NCBI GenBank assembly: GCA_004335835.1
Contig: RWJK01001206.1
Span: 1-64,000, forward strand
Reading direction: 5' to 3'
Length of the DNA: 64,000 nt
DNA from: Scenedesmus sp. ARA3
Lineage: Eukaryota > Chlorophyta > Chlorophyceae > Sphaeropleales > Scenedesmaceae
Under the pieces are notes generated by a model that worked only from the letters and a program-made list of their open reading frames with translations, was not told the origin of the DNA and did no database searches. The first letter of the stretch is position 1. Each line of letters opens with the position of its first letter. This document shows positions 23,301-34,711 of this stretch, in pieces. A program made the translations under genes and the position numbers.

Positions 23301-25507
23301 AATCATAAGCGGGCATAGAACATCAAGCCACACAGCAGGGCTCACTGGTTGACAGAAACTACACAGGATACCCTTGCAGCCGTCAATCTTTGTTGGCTAA
23401 ACTGCATACCAATAGGCTGCAGGATCCAAGGCATGCGTGGTATCCCGCCCACCTGCTACTGAGGCCCTGCCATCAGCCATGGTTGGTGTTGCGCAGCCCT
23501 CAAGGTGCTGCTCGAGCTGACCTGTGTGCAGCATAAAGCCTGTTTGACTGGCAGCTGCTGCTCGGCCCAGCATAGATGCGGCATGCTGCTGCTGGTGTTG
23601 GGGTGCAGCAGCACCATAGTCACTGCAGTCGCCTGAGTGTGAGCAGAGGCTGATGGCACTGCCGCAGCAACTGGAGCGGCCGGCAGCAGCAGCTGCAGAT
23701 GTACGCCCGGCAGCTACTGCTGCTGCTTCTTGTTGTGTCAAGCACGTGCCTCCTGCCTCAGCTGCTGCTGTGCCTGCTGCAAGTGCCTGCTGGATAGCTG
23801 CTGCAGCTGCCTCTGCTGCTGCCTTGCTTGATGCTCCTGCTGAAAACCTGCTGCTGTAGCTGAGCATTTGTGTGAGCATGGCTGCACCCTCAACACCTCC
23901 AAAGGTTGTGATGTAGCGCACATCTCCATCAGGGATGACATATGCCTGCAAACAAGAACATATGCACAACACGTGCATGGTATGTCCCTTTGTGGCGAAA
24001 TGTACCTGCTCTGCTGAGTGATGATGACATGCAGGACCCCAGAGACTCCATTGCCCAGATTTACAGTTGGCATAGGAGCATGAACTGTAGCCTGCAAAAA
24101 TGTCTGCAGCATGCAGGTCAAGGATCCCTTGCAGCAGCAGGATTATGCCTCCCACCTGCAGTGCCAGCAGCTGCAGTCCTTCCTCTCCTGCTGCTGTTGC
24201 TTCTGATGCATCCCCTGGCACTGCCCCAACATGCACACGTGCCAGCTGAAGTTGCAGCAGCAGCAGCACAACGGCAGCTGGTAATTGCAGGAGGCGATGT
24301 GGTCATTTCTATCAACATCAGTCAGCTGGGGCCGCAGCTCTGGTCCTGCAAGCTGGTCCTGCAAGCTGTTGCTGCCTCAGCAAGGTGCATGCCGACAGAA
24401 CCGAGCACCGCACTCCATCGTGTTGTTCATCACAGCAAAATGCAGTGAGCTGTTGCTTGTGTCTCCTGCAAGCAGCTGCACTTACAAGCTCCTCAAGCTC
24501 TTCTGCAGTCACCAGGCGCGTGATGCAGTTGGCAAAGTATGCCACAGCCACCCAGCCATGTGGGTTGTCCACAGCATGTGCTGCATGCTGGCCTTGTAGC
24601 TTGTGCAGGAGAGCTGCAGTGCTGAGCTGGGTGCGTGACGTAGCTTGCAGCACGCCTGTCTGCTTGTCTGTGTACAGCCAAGCTCTCAGCACGTTGCTTT
24701 CAATTACTGCTGTGTCAGGGATGCGCAACCGCAGCTTGTGTCCTGCTGCCTGCACGTTCGCAGTCAACAAAGTGTTCAACGCTTGATGAAAATTATTACT
24801 TTGTCTCAGCAGTGCACAATCTTCAAGCCGCTGCATGCATGCCGGCCAGCACAGTACAGCTGCATGCACTGCGCGAAGTACAGCAGCAGTGCAAGGATAC
24901 TCACTGAAGGCCCCAGCAATGGCCAAGCTTCGAAACTGCACACAGCAGCCATTACAAGCCACCTTCTTCGTGCCAATTGGCAGCCGTGGGGCCGGCTAGC
25001 TGCTGTCCAGCATTAGCCAGGCTTGCTGCAGCGCCATTGCCCGCTGGGCGCCAGCAGCCCCTTGCCAACGTGCAACTATTTAGCAGGGACTATATTGATG
25101 TTTTTATGGGAACAGCGCGTATAATGAAGTATGGTTGCTTCACGTGGTTGTTGGTTGTACTTCCGACAAGGTATGACGCTACCTTGCACTCACTGAAGCA
25201 AGCTGCCGAAGACTTTCAACTGCGACAGTGGTCCGTCTCACGTAAGCAACGCGTGCGGATATACCTGTTATGCATCTGGTCGCTGTTCCGTTGTCAAAGA
25301 CCTGGTTACCTACCTACGCCTCAGCGTCGCGCGTCTGAACTATTCCCTTCAGCGTTGCAATGCAGTGGCTAAAAGCAACTTCGGCATCACGCAGCTTGCT
25401 TGCCAGCCAAAGCTGGACAGCACACTGCACCAGCAGCTTGTCAGGGACCCTCAGGCTGGTTAGCAGCAGCACTGCAGCATGCAAAGACGACCCACTACCA
25501 AACTCCT
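16585..25507 (-). CDS. Large coiled-coil protein, candidate ciliary (CFAP-like)
   Basis: Fifteen exons join without a frame break: 24830-24486, 24245-24156, 23945-23453, 23278-22992, 22724-22308, 22031-21767, 21602-21397, 21258-21019, 20668-20540, 20279-20014, 19601-18651, 18260-18137, 17870-17542, 17335-17232 and 16988-16585. They give at least 1549 residues. A probable earlier exon (25507 to about 25370, EFGSGSSLHAAVLLL) and the start codon are unresolved. Seen in order: a helical N-terminal region (VIPDGDVRYITTFGG), a Ser/Ala-rich linker, a coiled coil of about 190 residues (21.6-20.5 kb), a Gln-rich region, MDLRSLGKLAFDLHIS, IVPEQFPEALIRLACVRY, an Asp/Glu tail and VQIVRTFLQHEVLK. The LRSLGKLAFD and FPEALIRLACVRY pair resembles the C-terminal EF-hand-like module I recall from flagellar-associated proteins; this is inference. 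Confidence 0.65.
18400..18745 (-). repeat. Three copies of an exon end with donor
   Basis: The end of the exon 19601-18651 (QLAVI, then CLEVV or GYYALL-type sequence, then VADR) plus its GTGAGG donor is repeated twice downstream in the following intron, at about 18531-18615 and 18400-18455. All three keep CACCTGTCTGCCACCACC on the plus strand, that is the splice donor. Confidence 0.85.
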
Positions 25508-25733
25508 GTGAGTGCGATGGAACAGCGGTGCACGTTTGCACATCTCACGATCATTGCCCCTGAATGAACGCAGCCACTGTGCCATAAGTGAGCCAGATTT
25601 ACACTGGAGGACAGTACTATCGCATACAGGATCCTTTGCTCCTGCCCCTGCCTCAACATCTGCCGCTGCAAGTTCTAGACAGCACCCCATCCTGCTTCCC
25701 TGCTGTGCTGCATACACAATGTTTTTACCCGCA

Positions 25734-27299
25734 GCCCCCTCCAGTGGCGAGCTGTATGGCAGGGAGGACAGGGACCCCTCCCCTAGCCCCAATGCAGCAG
25801 TGACACAGGCCTCTCTGGATGAGATGGCCTTCCCAAGGGATGACAAAGAGGTCAAGACTGACGGCATCAAGCCAGAGGGCAACCCCAACCCCAAAGCCTA
25901 CCCTGTGCAGGTGGGCGCAGGTGCAGCACATTTAGTCTTCTGTAAAGGGTGCTGGGCGTTACGTGGAAAATATCAGTGCATTTGCGCTGTGCTGCACTGC
26001 GCTGCACTATGCTGTGATGTGCTGTTAACATGGAGTTGGCTGTGATTTGCTGTGCTGTGCCGTGCTGTGCTGTGCTGTGCTGTGCTGTGCTGTGCTGTGC
26101 TGCGCTGCAGAATGACCCTTCTGTCTCAAGGGTGCTGGGCCAAATGTGACTGAGATGGACCTTGCAGCGCAGGGAGCTGCCACTCACTCAGCGCTGTTTT
26201 CTGCAGTATGCATGCTGCATCGTGTTGTGTGTGCAGAATGACCTTTCTATCCCAGAGGATGCTGGGCCTGACATGGAAAAGGTCAACGCAGCAGCAGCAG
26301 CAAAGTTGACCCGAGTTTGCACCGTCATGCATGGAAACATGATGTTTCTGCCACTCGCACTGTGCTGCCTCCTGCATCGCCTGCACTGCGCTGTCTGCTG
26401 CTGCTGCAGTACGACCCTTCTATCCCAGAGGGTGCTGGGCCGGATGTGGAACAGATCGACCCGGCAGCAGCAGAGAAGCTGTCACAAGTTGATACCATGT
26501 GGCTGCCACTCACACTGTGTTGCCTCCTGCATTGCCTGCACTGTGCTGTCTGCTGCTGCAGAACGACCCATCTATCCCTGAGGGTGCTGGGCCGGACGTG
26601 GAACAGATCGACCCTGCAGCACAGGGAGCGGCCGATCACTCTGCATTGTTCTCTTGTACCGTGTGTGCAGATTGACCCATCTATCCCAGAGGGTGCTGGG
26701 CCTGACGTGGAAAAGATTGACCCAGCAGCGGCAGAGAAGTGGACACGAGTTGACACAGCTCGCACCATGTGGCTGCCACTCACACTGTGCTGTCATCTGC
26801 ACTGTCTGCACTGTGCTGCATCATGCTGTGTGTGCAGAATGACCCATCTATCCCAGAGGGTGCTGGGCCTGACGTGGAACAGATTGACCCCGCAGCAGGG
26901 GGAGCTGCCACTCACTCTGCGCTGTTCTCTTGTACCGTGTGTGCAGAATGATTGATTCAGCAGCAGCTCTATCCCAGAGGGTGTTGGGCCAGGCGTGAAA
27001 AAGATTGATTCAGCAGCAGCAGAGAAGCAATCACCAGTTCATGCCATGCGTCTGTCACTCACACTGTGTTGCCTCCTGCATTGTCTGCACTGTGCTACAC
27101 ACTGCCGCAGAATGACCCCTCTATCCCAGAGGGTGCTGGGCCAGACGTGGAAAAGATCGACCCTGCAGCAGCAGACAAGCTGTCACACCAGGCTGAGGCA
27201 GAGCAGAGCGGGCCCAAGGCGGCAGGGCAGGGCGTGGTGGAAGATCTGGCGAAGAAAGACCCAGAGCGCCATGGCAGCGACAGAGGAGGCCCCATGTGA
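25734..27299 (+). CDS. Small hydrophilic protein of unknown function, 3' part
   Basis: Exon 25734-25910 ends YPVQ and joins in phase 0 to 27111-27299, which reads NDPSIPEGAGPDVEKIDPAA to DPERHGSDRGGPM and stop. The visible part is about 122 residues, rich in Asp, Glu, Pro, Gly and Lys, with no hydrophobic segment, so it is probably disordered. The 5' exon was not found; the acceptor at 25733 needs an upstream exon ending with one spare base. I do not recognise a family; a stress-type (LEA-like) or organelle-targeted small protein is possible. The single intron is filled with seven further copies of the acceptor and start of the last exon, and drifted copies of the 3' end follow the stop. Confidence 0.6.
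26045..26106 (+). repeat. GTGCT pentanucleotide microsatellite
   Basis: About a dozen near-perfect TGTGC/GTGCT units within an intron, just before the first acceptor copy of the exon array. Confidence 0.9.
26111..27190 (+). repeat. Eight-copy acceptor/exon-start array
   Basis: Exon-like copies begin right after a CAG at 26111, 26237, 26410, 26562, 26671, 26838, 26947 and 27111. Each reads variants of DPSIPEGAGPDVEKIDPAAA. The spacer is also copied (CTGCCACTCACACTGTG, then CTGCACTGTGCTG, then TGCAG). Copies 3-6 and 8 keep most of the open frame; copies 1, 2 and 7 have drifted. Only the last runs on into the C-terminal coding sequence. No good donor is seen in copies 1-7. Confidence 0.9.
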
Positions 27300-27388
27300 T
27301 TGTGTTTGGTTCAAAAGGCAGCTGGCTGCCAGCACGGTGCTGTATGCTGGCGCATCGGCTGGTGATGTCTGTAGGTTGTCTAGGACTG

Positions 27389-27715
27389 TGAATGGGTCAG
27401 GGAGTGTTGGAGGGCTGGCAGCGAAGGATCCAGAGCGCTATGACAGCGACAGAGGCGGCCCCAAGTGATTTGGCCAGGCAGCTGGCTGTGCTGTGAGCTG
27501 GCGCATGGACTGGTGGTCCCTGTAGTCTAGCTACGCTTGTGGATGGGACAGAGAGTGTTGGAAGGGTTGGAGAAGCAGACCCCAGAGCGTTGCGGCAGCG
27601 GCAGACGCGGCTTTGCGTGAGTTACGAGTGCAGCTGGCTGAAGCTGGCTGTGTTGTGCTGGCGGTGTCTTGCTCAAGAGGGGCGGCGCAGAAAGATTTGG
27701 AGCGCTGCGACAGCA
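27389..27715 (+). repeat. Drifted copies of the last coding segment
   Basis: Downstream of the stop at 27299, the end of the gene is repeated at about 27389-27469, 27541-27620 and 27660-27715, with decreasing similarity. The first copy still reads LAAKDPERYDSDRGGPK and stop. Confidence 0.8.
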
Positions 27716-28584
27716 GCTGCAGCAGCCATGCATGACCTCAGCAGCTGGCCGTAGGCTGCGGGCTATGAAGCTTACTTTTATGAAGTTTTGTGTATGGGCT
27801 GGTGCTGCGTAGCCTAGCAATTGATGATGGTGAGCATTAACCCAGGAACAAGTTTGCAGGGTATGCCGCAGCTCAGGTTCGCTGCAGTTGATGAAGTGGA
27901 ACTCATGAGCAGTAGACGAATCCCCGTACACTGCCGTCATCACAGCCAGTTCATAATGATGTCCACATGACGTCATGCTGTCATGACATGTAACATGTAA
28001 CTGTCCTTCCTGCGATGCTAACAGGACTGGTCTGCATTATACAAACTGCTGAGCACAACATTGGCTAATCCTGGATGAATTGCTTATTATTTAAGGTCAC
28101 AGTTTGTGCTGCTGGTGTTGACCAGAGAGACAGCTTCTGCAAACTGCCTGGGACAGAACTGGACATGCTGGAGCTGGACTGAACTGAACTTGCTGCATAC
28201 GCACTCGGTTGCTTGGTGCAAAGTGTAACCCTTGTGAACAAAACTATCTAAAACGGCGAACACAATGCGATCAAGCTGTCTACACAACCGGCCCAGCCAG
28301 TCAGGCCAGTGGATTGGGAGGGGCAGAGGAGTCCAGCGCTTGGCAGCCGTAGGCAACGGCAATGGCGCGCACACTCATCCAGAAGTGCGTTTCACAGCAA
28401 TTACATATAGATATTGGTGCAACCAAGGCGTGATCCAGTCAGGAATAAAAGTGGGGTTTGAATCGAAGAGAGGACGTGCATTCGCCACGCAAAAGCCGAC
28501 GCACTTGGCCCTTGCTCATTGAACTATGATTCTGCAGATACATGCCGTTTTATCTTTATGTTGAGTGTTTGGTTGATGGCTGGC

Positions 28585-28638
<54 letters not shown>

Positions 28639-28780
28639 CAGTACTACTACCACCTGCACTCATGAGGATCAGCAGTAACGGCAGCGACACAAACTACCCA
28701 AGGCACCTCTTACACTTACATAAACAGCTTACTGCACCTGACCATTGACTGCAACTGCCTGTGCACTCTGCAACAAACAG
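27716..28780. other. Intergenic; first exon of next gene not located
   Basis: No family motif. A CAG tract lies at 28589-28641. The start codon and first exon of the aminotransferase must lie here or further left: the frame entering 28781 has no ATG after the in-frame stop near 28739. Confidence 0.45.
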
Positions 28781-31700
28781 GTCTCCCAGCGCGTGTCGGT
28801 CACAGACCCGCCAGTCATTGTCAAAACGAAGCAAATGATGGCCAAAGCTCCTGCGAGCAAGCAGGTGCAATCGCTAGCACAGGGCATCGTGCACTGGGCG
28901 CCACCTCCTGCTGCTACTGCTCTGGCGAGCAAGCTGCTGGCAGCTGGCGAGGGAGTGCACGGCTACGGCCTGGCAGGTATGCACAGCAGCTGGTGGCTTT
29001 AAACTTTACAGTGTACAAGCGTATTGTGCAGCTCTTGCAGCAGTCGAGTGCATTGGGCACCATTCCCTGCAGCTACTGCTCTGGCAAGCAACCTGCTGGC
29101 ATCTGGAGAGGCAGTGCACGGCTACGGCCTGGCAGGTGCGTGTGCACAGCAGCTGTGAAAAAGTGTATCTTGCAGCTCGTGCAGCAGTGTTGTGCATTGC
29201 ACCCAGGCCCCGGCCCCTGCAGCCACTGCTCTGGCGAGCAAGCTGCTGGCAGCTGGCGAGGGCGTGCATGGCTACGGCCTGGCAGGTAGGCACAGCAGCT
29301 TTGAAATAGTGTATCTTGCAGCTCTTGCAGCCGTCTTGTGCACTGGGCGCCACCCCCTGCAGCTACTGGCCTGGCAAGCAAAATGCTGGCAGTTGGAGAG
29401 GGGGTGCATGGCTACGGCCTGGCAGGTAGGCACAGCAGCTTGCTCCAGCAAGCTGTCCCATGCATATTTTTTTCTTGGCAGCAGTATGAAAGCACAAAAC
29501 AAACATTTCAAAACTTTCGTGCTAGCAGTTGGCAGTGAGTGAAGAGCACTGCCTGCAGCTGGGCAACCAAAAGCACACACGCGTACAGACTGTTATGCAT
29601 TGTGTTGCTTGTGGCTGCAGGTGGTCTGCCGGCCTTGCAAGAAGCGCTGCAGCACAAACTGCAGACCAAAAACGGGCTATCTGGGGTGAGCCACTGCTGC
29701 ACCTGGCATGCTGCTGTTTGTATCGTTAGTCAACCTGCCTGCATGCAAGCGGTTGCAGTGACCAGACATAATGGCCACGTCATGCAGTAGGCCGCAGATG
29801 TCCCGCTCAGTGCTGTCACTAGCTGTCATAGTGTGACAGCAATCAGTGGTGTGTGGTGCGCACTTGGAATCACCTGCTGCTTGTGTTCGGCAAGCCGACA
29901 TGCAGAAGCAGAAAAACATCGCCATAGCTATGAGCTGCCACAGCAAGCAACAGTCTTTGCGTGCGGTGATGTTGAGCGGTGATTGGCGCACTGCGCTGCT
30001 TGTTCTTGATTCCCTCGGCCCACCACCTGCTGCTGCCGCTGCCGCCGCCGCCGCCGCTGCTGCTGCTGTTGCTGCTGCTGCTGTTGCTGCTGCTGCTGCC
30101 TCTGTGCTTGCAGTATGACATGATGGTCACTGCTGGCGCCAACCAGGCCTTTGTCAACCTGGTGCTCACTCTGCTGCTGCTGCTGCTGCCGCTGTGCTTG
30201 CAGTACGAGGTGATGGTCACTGCTGGCGCCAACCAGGCCTTTGTCAACCTGGTGCTCACACTGTGTGATGCGTCAGACAGCGTGGTGCTGTTCAAGCCTT
30301 ACTACTTCAACCACAAGTGAGAGAGCGGGTCTGCCTGCAGGATGGTGCTGCAAATGACTGGCAGTGGCAACCAGGTGCAGCTGGGCCCCTGCTGCACACC
30401 ACCAACCAAACTTTTCTCATCGTTTCAGCTCTCGTTGTGCACCGACAGCAACACATGCATTGCACTGCCTGCAGGATGGTGCTGCAGATGACTGCCAGTG
30501 CCCCCCAGGTGCAGCTGGGCTCTGCAACACCCTTCCACCCACACTTCTCTGCCTTTTACATTCACATCTTGCATTGGCGATGACAGTTGTTTTGATCTGT
30601 TTTAAATTGCCTGCAGGATGGCGCTGCAAATGACAGGCAGTGCGCCCCAGGTGCAGCTGGGCCCCTGCGATGCAGACAGCCTGCAACCAACTGCTTTCAA
30701 TCCAGCAGAACATGCACTGCATTGCCTTGGCACTGCAGATCTCAGCAATATCAGACCCACTTCCCCTCACAACAGACCCAGCTCATCTCATATCACTCTC
30801 CTGGAGCACAATGACATGGTATTGTAGGCCATGGCATTGCAGGCAATGAAGCAACAACGAAACTGCTGCTGTGCCTGCAGGATGGCGCTGCAAATGATCG
30901 GCAGTGTGCCTCAGCTGCAGCTGGGCCCCCGCAACAACACACTATAACTCATACACTTCTCACAGTTCAGCTCTCATTGTTGACTGACCATGACGATTGG
31001 GCTGCACTGCTTGCAGGATGGCGCTTCAGATGACGGGCAGTGCCCCTCAGGTGCAGCTGGGCCCCTGCGATGCAGACAGCCTGCACCCTGACCTGCAGTG
31101 GCTGCAGCAGCAGCTGCACGGACCCAAGCCCCCTAAGATGGTGGTGATCGTCAACCCCTGCAACCCAACAGGTGCGACTCTGGGCAGCAAGTGTTGCTTT
31201 CATCTGTATCATCATCTGACCTGCAGTGGCTGCAGCAGCAGCTGCAAGGACCCAAGCCCCCTAAGATGGTGTGAATGTCAACCCCTGCAACCCAACAGGT
31301 GCGCGGCTGCAGCATGTGTGGGCAGGATTGCATTATATAGGGCTGTTTCGGTCATTACTTGTAGAGGCAGCAGCTGCAGGCGCTGCTGCCCATGAAGATG
31401 ATGTCATTGTCAACCCCTGCAACCCAACAGGTGTGGCAACTGCTTGATGGCTGTGTATCGTGCTGTCAGCCGTCAGCACTCCTGCAAGGAGCAGAGCACA
31501 GTCACAGCACAGTATTCTACTTGAACATCAGTAAATATAAGTTGTATTCTTCCTGCAGGTGTGCTGCTGCCTAAAGAGGAGCTGGAGGCTGCTGCTGCCA
31601 TGTGTGCTGCTGCTGGCGCCTGGCTGGTGCTGGACAACACATACGAGGACTTCCTGTACGAAGGCCGCAGGCACCACACGGTATCGGGGCCAAACCTCAT

Positions 31701-33795
31701 CAGCGTGTTCAGCTTCAGCAAAGCATACGGTGAGTAGTTTTGGAGGGTTGTGGGGGAGGGGGAGGGGGGGGGGTGTTGCATGTTTGCTGCTGCATTGAGC
31801 GGCACAAGTGGCTGCTGCAGCTGTTGTTTACACATGCATGCTTGCGTGCTGTATACATGGCTGAAGCTGCCATGTGGATGCTGGACAACACATATGAGGA
31901 CTTTCTGTACGAAGGGCGCAGCCACCACACAGAGGCGGGTCCAGATGTTTTTAATCGTGTTCCACTTCAGCAAAGCGTGCGGTAGGTTGTTTGTTAAGTT
32001 CTAAGATTACATTTTTGAAAGTTCAAAAAAGATTTAAAGAATAACATTCTTGAATATCTCTATGGTGAGTTGCTGGAGGCTTGTGGGCTTCACTGCTGTT
32101 TGACTGCTGCTGGTTAAGCACCAAGTGGCTGTCCCGGTGGCTGCCACAGCTCTTGTCACCTGCGTCTGTTTGGTGCAATTGTGTGCATGTGCAAGTCACA
32201 TGCATCAATCTGTCTTGGGATCCTGATAGTGCTGCATGAGCTACCTGTGGCCATCGCCATCTAGCATGTGGGCTGCACAACATGCTCACCAGACACCTTT
32301 GATAGTACCCATTCGTGAGCACCATGCTAGCATCACAAGCTGTTGCTAATGTACGATCCAACGTTTCCCACTCTGTGTGTAGATTTCCGGCCTGCCCGCC
32401 TGGCTGCAGGTATGATGGGATGGCGTGTGAGCTACATCGCCTACCCCGGGCACTGAACTCGCTCAGTGCTGTGTGCTGTGTGTTGACTCTGCAGTTTTTT
32501 TCCTGCTTTTTTGCTTGCAGGCATGATGGGCTGGCGCGTGGGCTACATTGCCTACCCCGGGCAGCAGCTGCTGCAGCAGGGCGGACTGGAACAGCACAAC
32601 CTGGGCGAGCAGCTGCTCAAGGTGGGCACATTGGATGTGATCTAATATATAACTACACAGCTGTGTCCTTCCACATGCATCAAACCAATATATATTTGGC
32701 AGGAGGGCATGCAGGCTGCTTGCTTTTGAGGTGAGTGCTGCATGCTGCACCGCATGCTGTTGGTGATGCCAGGCACAACCTTGGGAAGCAGCTGCTCAAG
32801 GTGCGGAGTCAAGGTTTGAACACAATCAACTTGCAGAGAGCTGCGGTTTTTTGCATGAAGCCGCTGCATGCATCTGCAGTAAGTGGTGCACGCTGCCGTG
32901 GCTACTGCAGCGAATTCAGCCGTGTTCTGCTGGATTGGCAGTGTGTGGACTTTGTTCCAAGTGGGCAACTCAGTAGTCCTTCTGCAGAAATGCAGTCAGC
33001 CCAACCTAGGGGAGCAGCTGCTCAAGGTGCGGAAGACAGCCAACTTGCAGAGAGCTGGATCCCTCTGCAGAGCAGCTGCATGATTGGCAGTTGTGCACAC
33101 TTGCCATGGCACGTGGTGGTGTTGGGACCATTGATTGCTTCTTCAGTAGGTGCTGCGGTGGGTACTGCAGCATACCTAACCGTTATCTGCTGTGTACTCA
33201 GCATGTCCAAACAGACATCCGCGCCGTGTTGCCGCAGACAAAAATTCACCTGCTGCACTCACGTCTTGCCTACGCCTGCGCTGCTGCTGCTGCTGCTGCT
33301 GCGCAGGTGCAAGACACCATCATCGTGTGCGCACCCCAAATGAGCCAGCAGCTAGCCCTGGCTGCACTTCAAGAAGGCGAGGACTATGTGCAGCAAGGCA
33401 TAACAGGGCTTTCACACAACAGAGAGCTGATTGCTGATGCTCTGTCACCACTGGGCACTCGGGGCCACGGATGGGTTGGAGGCGAAGGGGCAATCTATTA
33501 CTGGGCCCGCTTGCCTGAGAGGTTTGGCGGCACTGCAGGAGCAGCAGTAGCTGGGGGCAGCGGCAAGGATGCGGCAGCAGCAGCAGCAGCAGCAGGAGGA
33601 GGGGATGAGGAGGTAGTGGAGTGGCTAATCAAGGAGCATGGGGTCTGTATCATTCCTGGCAGCGCGTGTGGCGTGCCGGGGCATGTGCGGGTGGCGTTTG
33701 CGAATTTGAAGGCTGAGCAGTGTGAGGTTGCTGCTGCTAGGTTAAAGCAGGGGCTGCAACAGCTGGTCAGCATGGATACGCTTGTAGGGGTTTAA
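28781..33795 (+). CDS. ISS1: Aromatic aminotransferase, ISS1/VAS1 type
   Basis: Exons 28781-28976, 29621-29685, 30204-30316, 31017-31171, 31559-31729, 32521-32621 and 33307-33795 join in frame to 429 residues; only the start is missing. It is a PLP fold-type I aminotransferase: LAQGIVHWAPPP, MVTAGANQAFVNLVLTLCD, PYYFNHKMALQMTG, NPCNPTG, LVLDNTYEDF (PLP Asp and Tyr), FSFSKAYGMMGWRVGYIAYP (PLP lysine) and GHVRVAF (carboxylate Arg). The whole pattern, notably the GIVHW and ANQAFVNL blocks, matches plant ISS1/VAS1. In Arabidopsis this cytosolic enzyme moves the amino group between methionine and indole-3-pyruvate or other aromatic keto acids, lowering auxin precursor. A Gly/Ala-rich insert near residue 350 is algal. 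Substrate is inferred. Most introns hold copies of exon edges. An AUX1-like gene follows. Confidence 0.9.
28907..29435 (+). repeat. Four copies of an exon with its donor
   Basis: The end of exon 28781-28976 (ALASKLLAAGEGVHGYGLAG plus GT) recurs near 29060-29135, 29212-29287 and 29355-29427. Each copy is preceded by CCCTGCAG, a usable acceptor, and ends in GGCAG|GT, so the copies look like small cassette exons of about 68 bases. Confidence 0.9.
30028..30103 (+). repeat. CTG/CCG triplet tract
   Basis: An intronic CTG/GCCGCCGCC run ends directly at the acceptor at 30113. It is one of the many CTG runs lying just upstream of 3' splice sites in this window. Confidence 0.9.
30104..30260 (+). repeat. 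Tandem copy of acceptor and exon start
   Basis: The acceptor and first 59 coding bases of exon 30204-30316 (MVTAGANQAFVNLVLTL) are present twice, at 30114 and 30204, separated by a CTG run. The two copies are almost identical, so either acceptor could be used. The first copy stays in frame into the second. Confidence 0.92.
30340..31080 (+). repeat. Five copies of acceptor and exon start
   Basis: Copies begin GATGG(c/t)GCT after a CAG near 30341, 30475, 30617, 30881 and 31017. All encode variants of MALQMTGSAPQVQLGPCD. Only the last continues through the full exon to NPCNPTG. Confidence 0.9.
31096..31431 (+). repeat. Three copies of an exon end with donor
   Basis: The end of exon 31017-31171 (PKPPKM, then VNPCNPTG, with ACAG|GTGCG) recurs at about 31218-31301 and 31380-31431. 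Both carry indels that break the frame but keep CAACCCAACAG|GTG. Confidence 0.88.
31630..31985 (+). repeat. Two copies of an exon end with donor
   Basis: The last 100 bases of exon 31559-31729 (DNTYEDFLYEGR to SFSKAYG) recur at about 31882-31981, including the donor. The second copy has drifted. Confidence 0.85.
32395..33035 (+). repeat. Exon 32521-32621 with copies on both sides
   Basis: Upstream, an acceptor/start copy (GTATGATGGGATGGCG) lies at about 32409-32458. Downstream, two donor-side copies (AGCAGCTGCTCAAG|GTGCGG) lie near 32773-32801 and 33000-33028. Confidence 0.85.
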
Positions 33796-34711
33796 AGCGT
33801 TGTGGGCTGGAAAATGCTAGAGACTATTAGTTGACTGGCGTTTTGGGGAGGAAGGGGAACAGAAGAGGATGCATGGTTGCAGTCTCTGCACAGTATGATG
33901 TGCTCAAGCGGCTACACCTGGTGCGCAATCCCTTTCAGCAAGCTGGCCGGCGGAAGCAGAGGGCAGCAGCAGCTGGTCATCATGGAGGAATTGATGGGGA
34001 TTTGAGGAATTTTGAGGTGAACAAAAGTTATGTACAGCGGCTGCTTGTACTCGCGACACTTAGAGGAGGGGTGGTTTCCTCTGGGCAGGAATCACTGAGG
34101 TAGTTTGGGAGTGGCTGCCTTTCTGGGCCCATCTCTTGCTAGCAGAACGTGTAAATGAATGAAAATGTGATTGATTGATTGAATGATTGATTGGTATACA
34201 ATGGGATAGGTGGTTGGCCCATGAGCCTGTCATCGGCTCAAAACGGGGCGTCTTCCCATCTTGTGACACACAAAGCATGATGTCTTTTCAGGGGATTATG
34301 AACTAGGCAACCATGATGCTGATAGCTGATGTCCATGATCAATCAGCGGTCCAGCTGCGCAACACCACAGCAACGCTGTTATCGCCGGCGTGCAGGGTGA
34401 CACGTTGTTGCAGTAAACTGTGGCAGCAGCCGCTACTAGGGTTTGTGAACCCTATTTGTTGCAGGCTCAGTAGGTTCGGCTGACGTGACTTACGTGCTGC
34501 GTCGGTAAAGTAAAAACGAATAATTGCGCGTTTGAACCATCGTAAAGCTTCCTGCCTCAGAGTACCTCGTTCCCAAACCCTTGATCTTGAGCCGCACAGC
34601 GTTCCGTTCCATTCCAAGCGTGCTGACAAGGTCGGCACGCCTGAAATATTTCCGGCCAATATGACGCCTTGCGTTTTATTTAAGGTTAATGTGATGCTTT
34701 AATGAGCAATC
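33796..34711. other. Spacer between ISS1-like and AUX1-like genes
   Basis: Holds a drifted copy of the aminotransferase 3' end (33955-34005 resembles 33743-33795: CAGCAGCTGGTCA(t/g)CATGGA), a GATT repeat at 34166-34193 and presumably the AUX1-like promoter. A TGTAA word at 34150, a common green-algal polyadenylation signal, could end the aminotransferase transcript. Confidence 0.5.
34150..34154 (+). terminator. Possible polyadenylation signal TGTAA
   Basis: TGTAA lies about 355 bases after the aminotransferase stop. Chlorophytes commonly use this pentamer about 10-20 bases before the cleavage site. A five-base word occurs often by chance, so this is only a candidate. Confidence 0.3.

Noticed and set aside
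25460..25894. Minus-strand open frame opposite the small hydrophilic gene
   Set aside because: It is the shadow of the plus-strand exon 25734-25910, which has better composition and fits the splice frame.
26111..27190. Assembly artefact producing repeated exons
   Set aside because: Copies differ by many substitutions and indels, which collapsed or mis-joined identical reads would not create. An artefact is still possible for the near-identical units at 51.8-52.1 kb.
28450..28475. GGTTTGAATCG resembles a tRNA T-loop
   Set aside because: No cloverleaf could be folded around it by eye and no A box lies upstream.
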